Source: Septoria linicola
Taxonomy: Eukaryota > Ascomycota > Dothideomycetes > Mycosphaerellales > Mycosphaerellaceae
Direction of reading: 5' to 3'
Length of the DNA: 64,000 nt
Assembly: GCA_024114885.1 (NCBI GenBank)
Contig: CP099418.1
Span: 2,976,001-3,040,000 of the forward strand
Position numbers and translations under genes: made by a program. The notes beneath the pieces were generated by a model. The model was not told where the DNA came from. It ran no database searches and saw only the letters and a list, made by a program, of their open reading frames with translations. Shown here one piece after another: positions 1 through 11,500 of the stretch. The stretch's first letter is position 1; every line of letters begins with the position of its first letter.

Positions 1-1091
1 CTTATAGCCCTACTTATATTAGTGTTCTAATAGTCTATATATACCCTTTTAGATACTCGCTTAGGCTAATCGTCCTCTTAGAAACTAGTATAGAAGAATA
101 CTTCTTTAAAGTCCTTAGTATCTATAATTAGCGTAGCTAGTAGCTATAGATAGCGAGAAAGGAAGTACTCTATAAGAGTTATATTATCGCTAGTATACTA
201 GTCTTAATCTATCTATATATCTATAGTAGTATCGTATAGACGGATATCCTAGTACGTCTAAACGCTAGAGTTATTAATAGTAACGTACTATAGATAGAGC
301 TTATATATATAAAGGAACTTAATTAGAGGCTCCTTCTACTTAGCTTTTAGTAGTAGAGTAGATACTAGACACTATAATAGTAATCTACTACTAGTATTAA
401 GAGTAGTATATTTCTTAAGCTTAAGGATAGCCGTATTACGCTCCTTATTAGTAACCTAAGAGAGCGAAGAGAAGGTATTAGTAGTAGCTCTAGTATTTAT
501 TCTAGAAGTAGTAACTATAGTACTCGTATAACTCGTAGGCGCTATAGTAGAGCGACTCGTTAAGGTAGGCGCTAGTATAACTAATAGCTCGTAGACGATT
601 CGCTTATTTAGAGGGTTAGGGTTATATATAGCGTATTAACTATAGTAAAGATAACTACCGAATATATAGTTATATTTAACGCCTAATATTATATAGTACT
701 TACTCTAAGGCTAGGCTATAGTTATAGTAAGCGAGCCTAATAGATAAGGTCGATCGGTAGAGAGTAAATAGTATAGGTTAAGAGAGAAGGAATAGTTAAA
801 TATTTAGAAGTACGTACTCGCTAAGCCTCGTAGATATACTCGTAGAGTAGAGTTTTCAATACTATATTATAGGCTATTACTAATTAGGATAGCTCTTAAG
901 GATTATTAACTTATAGATCGTTAGTAAACTCTATCTCTATAATTCTATTATCTTTATCGAGGATTAGTATACTATTAGAAGCTATAAATATATCTCTTAT
1001 TTGCTATATATTAATCTACCTACGTATAGCTAATAGCTTATTAAGCTTACTAAGCGTTAGCTATTATTATAATATAATATACTATAATATA
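1..1091. repeat. Unidentified RIP-degraded repeat left of the gypsy element
   Basis: The stretch has the same CpA/TpG depletion as the rest of the compartment. It is the left flank of the gypsy insertion, so before that insertion it was continuous with the sequence at 7763. Minus-strand reading around 50-350 shows stretches with few stops other than TAG/TAA, which suggests former coding sequence, but I could not assign a family. Confidence 0.5.
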
Positions 1092-1096
1092 AGTAT

Positions 1097-1267
1097 TATA
1101 AGAGCTAGGTAAGGTTAAAGATTAGACCTGCCTTAGGCTCGTAGGCTTAGTATATAGTATAATTATAGTACGCGTATATATCTAAAAGGAGGTAAGAATT
1201 AGTCTTACGATACCTTAATAGTCTTATTAGAAAAGCGCTCTATATATTACTATATATCTCTTTTATA
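1097..1267 (+). repeat. 5' LTR of the gypsy element
   Basis: It aligns without gaps to 7587-7757 over 171 bp, with 13 differences, all transitions. The ends read TA...TA, the RIP product of the canonical TG...CA. Confidence 0.92.
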
Positions 1268-4200
1268 ATTCTAATTCTTCTCCTTTTAAGAGTAGTAATC
1301 TATAGAGGCCTATAGCTCTCTAACGTAACGTAGGCATAGCGCCGCTAGAGCTCGTAATAGGTAAAGTAGACGATTAAGATAATCTTATAGAAGCTAATAA
1401 GGTTTAGGAGTAGAAGTCTACTAGTATAACTAAAGATAGTATATATATAGAGCGTATATAGCTTAAAGCTAAGAACTAGGAACTACGTCGTCGCTTAGAG
1501 GTACGCGCTCTACGACGAGAGAATAATTAGCTCCTTATAGAGTTAGAATCTCTATTCTTAGCTACTTCTAGTACTCTCGATATTAGTAATCTTAAAGACG
1601 ACGCTAGCGCTAGTATTATAGGTAGTATACTTTACGATAGCGTATCGTATACGCGATATAAAGGCTCTAAAGTTAGAGAACCTTATACCTTCTAAGGCGA
1701 GATAGTCTAAGAGGTAAGAGAGTTTATTCGTAGCCTTAAAGTAATCTTCTTTAATAGTCTATAAGAGTTTATTATAGAGGATTCGAAGGTCCTATATAGT
1801 ATTATATAGCTTATAGGCGAGGCGTAAGAGACCTAGTATAACGAACACTTTAAGGTAATACCTCTAGACTATACTTAGACTAAGTTTAAGCGCTTTATCT
1901 ATAATATTATTAGAGATTAGGTAAATCGTACGATCCTCGTAATAGTCGAGTATAAGAAGGCCTAATAGGGTAAGGGCTAAGGAGTACGCTAGTTCGCTAT
2001 AGAGCTAGGCTACTTAGAGTCTTAACTAGGCGACTATAGCGAAGTATAGCTAGTACGCTAGCTTCTTATAAAGTTAAAGCTATCGCTTCGATAAGAGATT
2101 ATTAAGAATTATACTATGCCTAATAAGCGCGCTAATTTAGTTACGTTAGTAAGGCGCCTAGAGTAAGCTAATAAGATAATTCCTATATAGTATAACTAGG
2201 GTAGAAGCTAGAGTAATAAGGACTATAAGCGCGATATATACTTAAAGCGTAAGCGTATAGGGAGCGACGCTCTTATATATAGACGCGATAATAGTCTAGA
2301 AGGGAATAGTACGTATCGCTCTAGCGATAAAGGTTCTACTCGCTCTATTATAGGCTATAAGTATTTAGAATACTATAGCTATAAGTAGAAGAGGTATATT
2401 AGTACTAATTCTATCTACTTTAACTAAAGCGCTCGAGACGATAGTAAGAAGCCGTCGGTACGTAAGGTTACTATAGAGACGCTAAAAAAAGAGAAGGTAT
2501 TAGAGAAGGACTACGATCTCTAGATACCGAACTTAGTAGCGATATATACCTCTCTATATAAGTCGTAAATACGACTTACCTAGAAGGCGTAATCGAGACG
2601 TAGGATAGGCTTAAGCTAGCCTAATTCCTCCTTAACGATACTACTAATATTAACGTAGTATTAAGATCCTTTATCTTATAATATAGTATTACGGTTCGAA
2701 CTAATACCGCCTTACCTCTAGCTATTTTATTTACTAGGGAATTAGAGTATTATTATAGCGTATATTATATACGCGTACGGCTCGTAGACTCTATAGGAGT
2801 AGAGCGTATAGTAGGTGTAATCTTTTATACCTACGATATACTAATCTCTAATATAATCTTAGGTCGGCTATAGAGGCGTACTTATCGTATACGAGTTAAT
2901 AGCGGCTTAGATAAGTAGACCTATAGCGATATTTTTAAAAACATTAAGGTTAGAGAAGCTTATAAGTTTCTTAAGAACTTAAAGTATATACTAACTATAT
3001 ATATAGTAGTAATAAGTAAGATAGGCGAAGAGGTTAACTCTCTTCCTTCTAAGTTCTAATAGTTCTCTAATATTCTAAACCTAATAGAAGAGATAAAGAG
3101 TAAGCTAGTAGATAGTGTAGAGTATATAATTAAGCTACGCTTAGGTACTGTTCTACTATTTAGGCCGCTATATTACTAGTCGGGTAAGGAGCTAGAGGAA
3201 CTAAAGAAGTACCTTACTATAGGCCTTAAGTATAATTAGATCGAGCGTAGCGTTAGCGAGGTAGGTACGCCTATCCTATTTATACTAAAGAAAGATAGTA
3301 AACTAAGGCTATATATCGACTACTAAGAGTTAAACGAAATTACTATTAAGAATAGGTACCTACTTCTTCTAATTAGTAAAACGCTAGATAGGCTTATAAG
3401 AGCTATATAGTTTACGACCCTAGACTTTATAGATATATACTATCGGATTTATATTAAGCCTAGCGACCGCTAGAAGACTACGTTCCGTATACGCTATAGC
3501 TACTTCTAGTATAAAGTAATACTATTTAGCCTAACTAACGCTCTAGCTACGTTCTAGGCGTATATTAACCGTACTCTAGTAGGTTTAGTTAATACGTACT
3601 ACGTAGTATACCTTAATAATATTCTTATCTATAGTAAAAGCTGCGCGGACTACGTACGCGACGTATACGACATACTTACGCGTCTCTAGAAGTTTAGACT
3701 CTACGCTTAAAGAGCGAAGTATAAATTCTAGTAGAAGGAAGTCGATTTCCTAGGCTTCGTAGTAACTACTAGAGAGGTTACGATAGATCTACGTAGGATA
3801 GACGTAATCGTAGCGTAGCTAACGCCTATAACGCTCGTAGAGGTTTAATCCTTCCTTAGGTTTACTAACTTCTACTAGCGTTTTATTTTTAAATACTCTA
3901 GAGTAGTATCTCTACTTATAGCGTTATCTAAGAGCGCTATAGTAGGTAAGAAGCTAGGCCTACTTAAGTAGACTATATAAGAGGAGTAGGCGTTTACTAA
4001 GTTAAAAAAGCGTTTTTCTATAGTACTACTACTAAGGTACTTCGACTCTACGCTTAGGTTACGAGTCGAAAACGACGCCTCTAATTACGTAATTACTATA
4101 ATCCTTAGCTAACTCTTTAGGTCTAAATAGTACTCTATCGTATTTATATCTAGGAAGATAATTACTATAGAATATAATTATAAGGTATACGATAAGAAGC

Positions 4201-6379
4201 TTCTTATAGTAGTTAAGGCTTTTAAAGTATAGAGGCCGTACCTCGAAGGCGCTCTATATACGATCGACGTACTAGTCGACTATACTAACCTTTATAGGTT
4301 TATAGGTATAAAGAAGTTAACTAGTAGGTAAGCTTACTAGACTACCTTCCTAGCCCTATTCGACTTTATTATAACGTACTAGGTAGGTAAGCGAAACCTA
4401 GCTAACGCGCTATTAAGACGTAGCGATTACGCTAAGGAGGTAGTAGAGGTAACTAACCTTCTACCTACCTTATAGACTAAGTTATAGCTATAGGACGATC
4501 GGAGTATAAGAGACGTAGGCGTACTACTCGTAGCTCGTATCTATACGACTTATAAAAAATAGTATTCTTCGATAGAGAGAAGTACTAACTCTAACCTATA
4601 GTAGTAGTTCTTAACGCCTATACGAGTAGTAGGTATAATCGCTAAGGGCGAAGAGCTATACGTAAATATCTTAGACTTAATCCTTAGATATACTCGCGCG
4701 CTAGTATAAGCTAAGCTAAGTATAGGCGTAGTATACTCGTAAGCGATAAGTAATAGCGGCTAATTCGAGTAATATACTATAAGAGAGAGAAACCTCTAAG
4801 TAGACGATTCGCTATACGTACCTAAGAACTACGCCTTATAGACGTAGGTAATTCGTATATATTACGATAATACTCTTATAGGCTATTTTAGTAAGGATAA
4901 GACTATCTTACTAGTACGAAGGAAGTACTAGTAGCTAGAGATAGCTAAGGATATCGTATAATATATAGAATCCTATAGGAGTTACTAGAAGGTAAAGGCA
5001 CGTTACTATCGACTATATAGCGAGCTAACTACGCTACTTATACTAGATCGTCTATTCTAAGAATTAACTTAAGATTTTATTATAGACCTTCTACTAAGTA
5101 AGCGAGGAGTATACGTATATAATACGATTCTAGTTATTATCGACCGATATATAAAGATAGTTATCTTCGTACTAACTATAAAGAGGTATACGAGTAGTAA
5201 CCTTATAGGAGTCTTAATATTAGAAGTAATTAGGTATTATAGTATACCTATAGGTATTATTAGCGATAGAGGGTCTATATTCACGAGTTAGTTTTAGTCT
5301 AACTTCTACTACGAGGCGTATATAAAGTATAAGCTAAGTATAGCGTTCTATCCGTAAACAGATAAGTAAACTAAAAGAGCGAATTAGACGCTTAAGACTT
5401 ACCTACGTATCTACTACGTAGAGTAATAAGATAACTAGGTAGACCTATTAGTATAAGCCGAGTTCGTATATAATAATAGTATATATACGATATTAAAAAT
5501 GTTACTATTTATAGCGCTATATAGTTTTAATCTAGAGCTAGTAATAAGTAGGCGAGAAGCTTAGAGCGCGCTTCCTAAAAGAGAGGTACTAGCTACTAAG
5601 GAAGCTATAGAAAGATTAAAGAAGAACTATAAGACGCTAAGTAAACGCTAGCGAGAAGTAAGTAAGGTATAGGCTAGGTACTTTAATAATAGATATTAGG
5701 CTAAGGAATATAAGGTCGGCGATATAGTCTTACTATCGATAAAGAACCTATAATTAAAGGTTCCTTCGAAGAAGTTAGTAGATAAGTTTACTAGGCCTTT
5801 TAAGATAATTAATATAGTAGGGAAGTAGGCGTACTACTTAGCCCTACTACTAGACGCTCTTATCTATAACGTATTTTATATATTACTTCTAGAACCTTAG
5901 AAGGGTAGCGAGATATAGGTAGAGAGTATACTACTTATAGACTACTAGAGTAAATAGGAAGTTAAGAAGATCCTTAGAACTCGAGTAAGGAAGAGCGTAC
6001 GCTAGTACTTAATCCGCTAGTAGGGCTAGCTTAAAGAGTATAACTAGTAGGAACCTAAAGAATATATTAGTAGCTATATAGTACTTAACGTATTCGAAGC
6101 GTAGCGCGTAAGCGGGCGCGTAGTAAGATAAAAGCGCTAAGGTACTAATATAGTAATACTAAGTACTAAGCGCTAAACCTATATATAGGAGTAAGCTTTA
6201 AATTTAAGAAAGTAAGAAAATTACTAAGGTATTTAGGATATATTAAAGCGTAAACTATATTATTTATATACGCCTACTAAGTAGGTCGTATAGTACTTAT
6301 AGGTAAGAAGTAAGAATCTAACTATAGCCTATATAGGCGCGAGCGGAGTATAAGAGGCGTAGATAGGTAGCGAGCGAAA

Positions 6380-7570
6380 CGCTTATTTATCGTCTATAGA
6401 GAGTACGTCGTCGCTAGCGTTTCTACTATTAGTAACGCTCTCTACGTCCTTATCCTTATCCTCCTCTACCTCTATCTCCTCGTTAGATACTATGTCCTCG
6501 AAGAGCTTACTCTCTTCCTAGTTACTATTCTTAGAGTAGGCTACCTCTATAGTAGCGTCTAGGGCATCGCTAGAGGCGCCTACTATATAGTTAGTCTATA
6601 AAGAGTATTAGTATCGTATAAGGATCGTATAGGAAAAGTAGGTATACCTCGTACTATAGTTTAAATATAGCTACTATAAAGTTAAACTAGCGCTAGGTCT
6701 CTACTAGACCGGCGATAGATATTATACTAGTCGCTAGCGAAGCGAGCGCGCTCGCCTTACGTAGCGTATCCTAGCTACTAACTACCTTACCTTTATTACT
6801 AGTAAAGACTTTCTTAGAGGTCTTAATAGAGGTATAGAGGCTCTTTAGGCGGCGCTTTACCTACTCTTTATATACGCTCTTAGAGAGGGTTTCTAGCTAC
6901 TAGTAGTAGTATAGTACGTAGCGCGCCTACTACTTAAGGTTACTATTAGTAATACGCTTATATAGATAGTATTAGCGCTTATAGTACTAATACTTAATCT
7001 TCTAGCTAGGCTTTATTACCTCGTTATACGTAGGCTCGTCGTCTATACGTAGTCCGTTAGTAGATAAAACGTAGTTAAGGAGTATTCGAAGAGCTATACT
7101 ATTATAGGTATACTTAATATAGTAGAGATAGATATCGATATCTCTATAGCCTCTAATATTATCGATAGTATAGAGTAGGCGGTTTAGGACTACGACTCTA
7201 GTACGTTTTAGTAGTATTATACTTACGTTAGTAGTACGATTATCGTATAGAGAGACTAGCTTTACTAAGAATATAGAAAATATTATATACGTAGAGAGAA
7301 AGTCTAAGAGAGAGTTAGAAGAGTTTTTAAGAATACGCTCGAGCTATAAATCGTAGTCGCTATAGTAGAGAATATATTACTACGTAAACGTAAATATATA
7401 TAGTAACCCTTTACTTCGTAGCGCGTATTTACGTAATACGCTAAAGGTTCGTAAGTATAACGCGTTAGAGACGTGATAGGCGCGGAATATATAAAGTATA
7501 TTATAAAGACTAAATAGGTAGCCTAGAATATAACCTATTAAGTAAGAGTATCGCTAAGAGTAGCTCTCTT
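6380..7570 (-). pseudogene. Antisense ORF relic in the 3' part of the gypsy element
   Basis: Between the integrase/chromodomain end and the 3' LTR lies more than 1.1 kb that no standard retroelement gene explains. Read on the minus strand, one frame from about 7560 down to about 6640 is interrupted only by codons that RIP makes from CAG, CAA or TGG. It has a varied amino-acid composition with lysine-rich and tyrosine-rich stretches. A second segment at about 6640-6400, in another frame, is strongly acidic and rich in Glu, Asp and Ser. I do not recognise the product. Antisense extra ORFs at this position are known in some plant Ty3/gypsy lineages; linking this one to them is inference. Confidence 0.5.
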
Positions 7571-7586
7571 AGAGAGAGGAGATAGT

Positions 7587-7757
7587 TATAAGAGCTAGGT
7601 AAGGTTAAAGATTAGACCTACCTTAGGCTCGTAGGCTTAGCGTATAGTATAATTATAGTATACGTATATATCCGAAAGGAGGCAAGAATTAGTCTTACGA
7701 TACCTTAATAGTCTTATTAGGAGGGCGCTCTATATATTACTATATACCCCTTTTATA
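7587..7757 (+). repeat. 3' LTR of the gypsy element
   Basis: Partner of 1097-1267. It is followed directly by the duplicated target AGTAT at 7758-7762. Its CG-for-TA differences from the 5' LTR show that this copy is less mutated at several sites. Confidence 0.92.
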
Positions 7758-7959
7758 AGTATATATAGTATTAAATAAGTATAACGGTAAATACGCTTAC
7801 TAGAAATAGAGTTAGTATTACTGTCTATAGATAGTATAAGGCTATATAGCTATAAGGCGTAGCTATACTATTTAAGAGTTATTATAGGTAGATAGGCTTC
7901 TAGGTCTATATTTTATTAGCGAGTTACTATAGCGAGTAGTTACGATTATATACCGAAGC

Positions 7960-8238
7960 TCTCTAGTTCCCTTTTAATCTCGTCTAGAACGCTGTCTAGT
8001 AGTAGAATAGATTAATTACTAGTACCGTATATATATAGATAGTATCGTAGTATATATAGAATACCTATAATAACGTATAGACGCTTAGGCTATTTCTAGA
8101 TCCTATAGCTATTCTATACTCGTATAAACTCGCTAATAGCCTCGCGTATAATTAGTATATATATCGCTAGAAAGGTAATATAGTCGATAAGTAAATCGCT
8201 ATTATATAAGTCTTTAATTAGTAATTAATAGAAGTATC
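7960..8238 (-). pseudogene. C-terminal part of an integrase-core (DDE) gene relic, right of the gypsy element
   Basis: The minus-strand reading resembles the C-terminal third of the fungal integrase-core-domain family: a segment like L-L-I-D-Y-I-T-F-L-A-I-Y, then a W/H-R-I-R-K-like block, then an acidic helix ending near 7960. Stops fall at expected Gln, Arg or Trp codons. It is the continuation of the relic at 14537-15470; the copia element sits between the two parts. The function of this integrase-like family in fungi is unclear. Confidence 0.6.
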
Positions 8239-8515
8239 TATTAAGAGTAGAGAGCGTATTATATACTATATAATGTTAAGGAGAGTATAGCGTAGTAAAG
8301 AAGAATAGGGGATTAATCTTAAACTAACTTATATATATAGTATAGTAGTAATATACTAGGAACTAAATATAAAGTTAATTAAGTTAGTTATCTAAGAAGA
8401 GAAGAAAGAGAAACAAGATATACCTCTTACTAAGCCTTAGGTAGATGTCTAAGGTATCTAGAACTATACTTAGATATCTATATCTAGACTAACTATCTAG
8501 GATATATTCTTAATA
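8239..8515 (-). repeat. Left LTR of the copia element
   Basis: It aligns without gaps to 14260-14536 over 277 bp with 7 differences, all transitions. Ends are TATTAAG...TTAATA, derivable from TGTTAAG...TTAACA by RIP. Confidence 0.93.
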
Positions 8516-11500
8516 CTCCTACTTATACTATATAGTTAGATCTTTTAATAGATTATCTATAGTACTTAAATACTAGTCCTAATCTTAATTAGTTATTAAG
8601 TACTTACTTTTTAGACTAATAACTAGATAGTACTAACTATTAATCTAATAAACTTTCTATACTACTATCTCTTATAAAAAGGTAAAAAGAAATATCTTCT
8701 ATAAGATCTTCCTCTTCTCTTATATAGGAGTAGATTATTTAGGACATAGACTATCTAGTAAGTTACCTCTATCCTTTCTTATAGCTAATTCTAATAGCTC
8801 TCTAGATTCCTTATAGCCTAGTCTTCTACTTAGTTATATTCTATATAGCTTCTTAGTTCCCTAATAGCCTTTAGAGTATACTATTCTTAGCTATAAGGAT
8901 CTTATATTAAGCTAGAGAGTAGAGTAACTATATACTAGTAGTAGAGATAATAGCTACTATAGAGGAGGTCTTTAATATTAACTAGTACTTAGCCTTAGAA
9001 GGTGTCTAGTTTAGCTAGGTACTATATAGTAATATTATAGTTAGTAATAGGTCTAATATTAGTAAGGGAATTTAGGACTTTATAAAGTCTAACTAAGGAG
9101 GAGTTAAGTAACTAAAATCTTTCTTTTAGACTCCTCTTAGTCTAACTCTAAGGCTTAGAGTTATCTTTTATATATCTCTTATATAAGGTAGAGCTACCTT
9201 ATAAACTCTTAAAACTATAGTCTATTCTTTAGCTTAGTAAGACTATCTACTACTATCTCTTTTATATTTATATATTCTATAGAGATAAGTCTGTTCTACT
9301 AGAGCTTTCTTATAATATTATATAAGATATTAATATATTTAGACTTATTATAAATATATAAGTCCTTAACTAGAGTAAGAGTAGCTTAGTTATTATCTTT
9401 TAGCTAAATTAGCCTAATTCTAGTAATAGTTTCCTAGTTACTAAGGATCCTTAGTTAGTAAGAATATTCTTCTACTAACTCTAGGTATCTAAGCTCTCTT
9501 AAAAGAGTACTAAGGAACTATAACTATTTTATATATACTCTTATAGCTATATATTTAGCTTCTATTATAGATATAGCTATAGATTTCTATTTCTTACTTA
9601 TCTAGGAGATTAGTATACTATAAAGGAAGAAAATATATCTAAGGATTAAGAATCTATTAGTCTTATCTATTATATAGTTAGAGTCTATATATCTAGTAAG
9701 ATAGCCTTAACTATTCCTTAAGTATCTTAAACTAAGGTCTAGGTTTAATCTTAGGTATCTAGTTAGCTTCTTTAAAGCCTTTATATATCCTACTATTAGA
9801 TTACTAATATAGGAGCTTAATCTTCTAAGAGCAAATAAGATATCTAGTCTTATAATAGTTATAAGCTATATCTATATTCTAATAATAGATTAGTACTCCT
9901 ATTTATTATACCTTTTATTATTTAGTCTAGTAGGCTTTAGACTTTTATAGCTATCTATTAGTAAAAGAGTTAGTAATATAGTTTCTTAGCCTATTCCTAT
10001 CTTAGCTAGGTTCTCTTAGATATAGTGCTTCTAGTTAAGTTTTAGCTAGCCTTACTATCTATTTCTTATTAGTTTTATTCTAAGAATCTTATCTAGTTCT
10101 CTAAGATCTTTAATCTTAAAGACCTTACTAAGTTAGTCTTTAAACTAGAGGATATCTTCTAGTCTCTCTATAGTAATAGATATATTATTAATATAGATTA
10201 GGATTATTAGGTCTTTCCTTTTCTTATAGATTAGAAGATATAGGTCTATTTCTAATTATCTAAATCCTATTCCTTTTAGCTTTAATATATATAGCTAATT
10301 CTAGTCTCTTATAGCTTACTTTAGCCTATAGAGACTCCTTAGAACTTATAAGACTATATTAGTTAGTAGGTTAATACCTAGTAGTAGGATTATATAGATA
10401 TCCTTATATAGGGTACTCTCTATAAATATATTATTTATATCTACTTAGTATAGAACTAGGTCCTTCTTATAGACTATAGCTATAAATCCTCTTAGAGTGT
10501 CCTACCTAACTATAAAGGTAAAAGTTTCTATATAGTCTACTCTATACTTTTAGAAGAACTCTCTTATAATTAGTCTTACCTTAAACTTTTTAATAGTACT
10601 ACTAAGTTTTCTTTTAATATTAAAAACCTATTTTAAGGTAACTAAGTTAGCCTCTTTTAGTAGGACTACTATAGTTTAGGTATTATTACTTATAAATATA
10701 TCTAGCTCCTTCTAAATAGCTTCTTACTAGAGATAACCCTACTTAGGATTACTTACTACTTCCTTATAGTTCCTTAGGATTAGAACCTCCTATTTATATA
10801 TTTCTACTTCTTTAGTAGTAGAGAATATAATCTCTTTAACTTCCTCTAAGAATTCTAAGTCCTATAGGATATCTAGGTTAATAGAGCTTATAGCTAAGAA
10901 GAAAGCCTAATACTTTAGAAGTATTTTCTTATCTAGCTAACTATTCTAATCTAACTTAAGCCTAATTAGCTTTAGCTTCTAGTTAAATCTATTAAGTTCT
11001 TAGAATACTTTCCTCTTTCTAAGAGTTTATATTAGGACTATCTACTTCTAATCTATCTCTATAGTTTCTTAAATAGAATTCTTAGATTCTTTCTTAACTT
11101 TCCTTTAGTCTAGGAATTTTCTATACTCTCCTATATCTTCTAGTAGAAGTAGAAGTTATATAAAGAGCTTCTTTCTTTCCTAAACCTATATTAATAGCTA
11201 AAGAGAAGGAGGCTTCTACTAGCTTAGGCTAGGAGCACTTAGGGTACCTTTACTAGCTTATAGAGTAGGCTAGCTAATAGCTCTTAGCCTTCTAATAGGT
11301 CTTCTTTCTAAAGCTAAACTAGAGAGATTCTTAATCTTAATATTTAAGTCTAATTCTCTACCTAGCTTATTTTTAAAGAAGATTATATTAGTATACTACT
11401 TAATAGCTTTTATATCTAGCTCCTAGAACTTCTATACCTTTACTATATTATTATAGTATCTAATAAATATAGTATCCTTTCCTCTATTTATTAGTTTATT

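Larger units (their letters stand above)
1097..7757 (+). mobile_element. Ty3/gypsy (chromovirus-type) LTR retrotransposon, RIP-inactivated
   Basis: This 6661-bp element is bounded by 171-bp LTRs and a perfect 5-bp target duplication AGTAT (1092-1096 and 7758-7762). On the + strand the conceptual translation gives, in order: reverse transcriptase (about 3300-3790; a Gypsy-type 'L-R-L-x-x-D-Y' block near 3303 and the V-D-F-L-G-F block near 3742), RNase H (S-R-K motif near 4150), integrase (I-S-D-R-G-S near 5260), and a C-terminal chromodomain-like block (about 5957-6090). The gene order RT-RH-IN plus chromodomain identifies a Ty3/gypsy chromovirus. The reverse-transcriptase catalytic pair reads Asn-Asn instead of Asp-Asp at 3615-3620. 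Many in-frame TAG/TAA codons sit where CAG/CAA or TGG would be expected. It is dead. Confidence 0.92.

Noticed and set aside
611..624. Telomere-like GGGTTAGGGTTA sequence
   Set aside because: Only about two repeat units, inside a RIP-mutated element; expected by chance and not a telomere.
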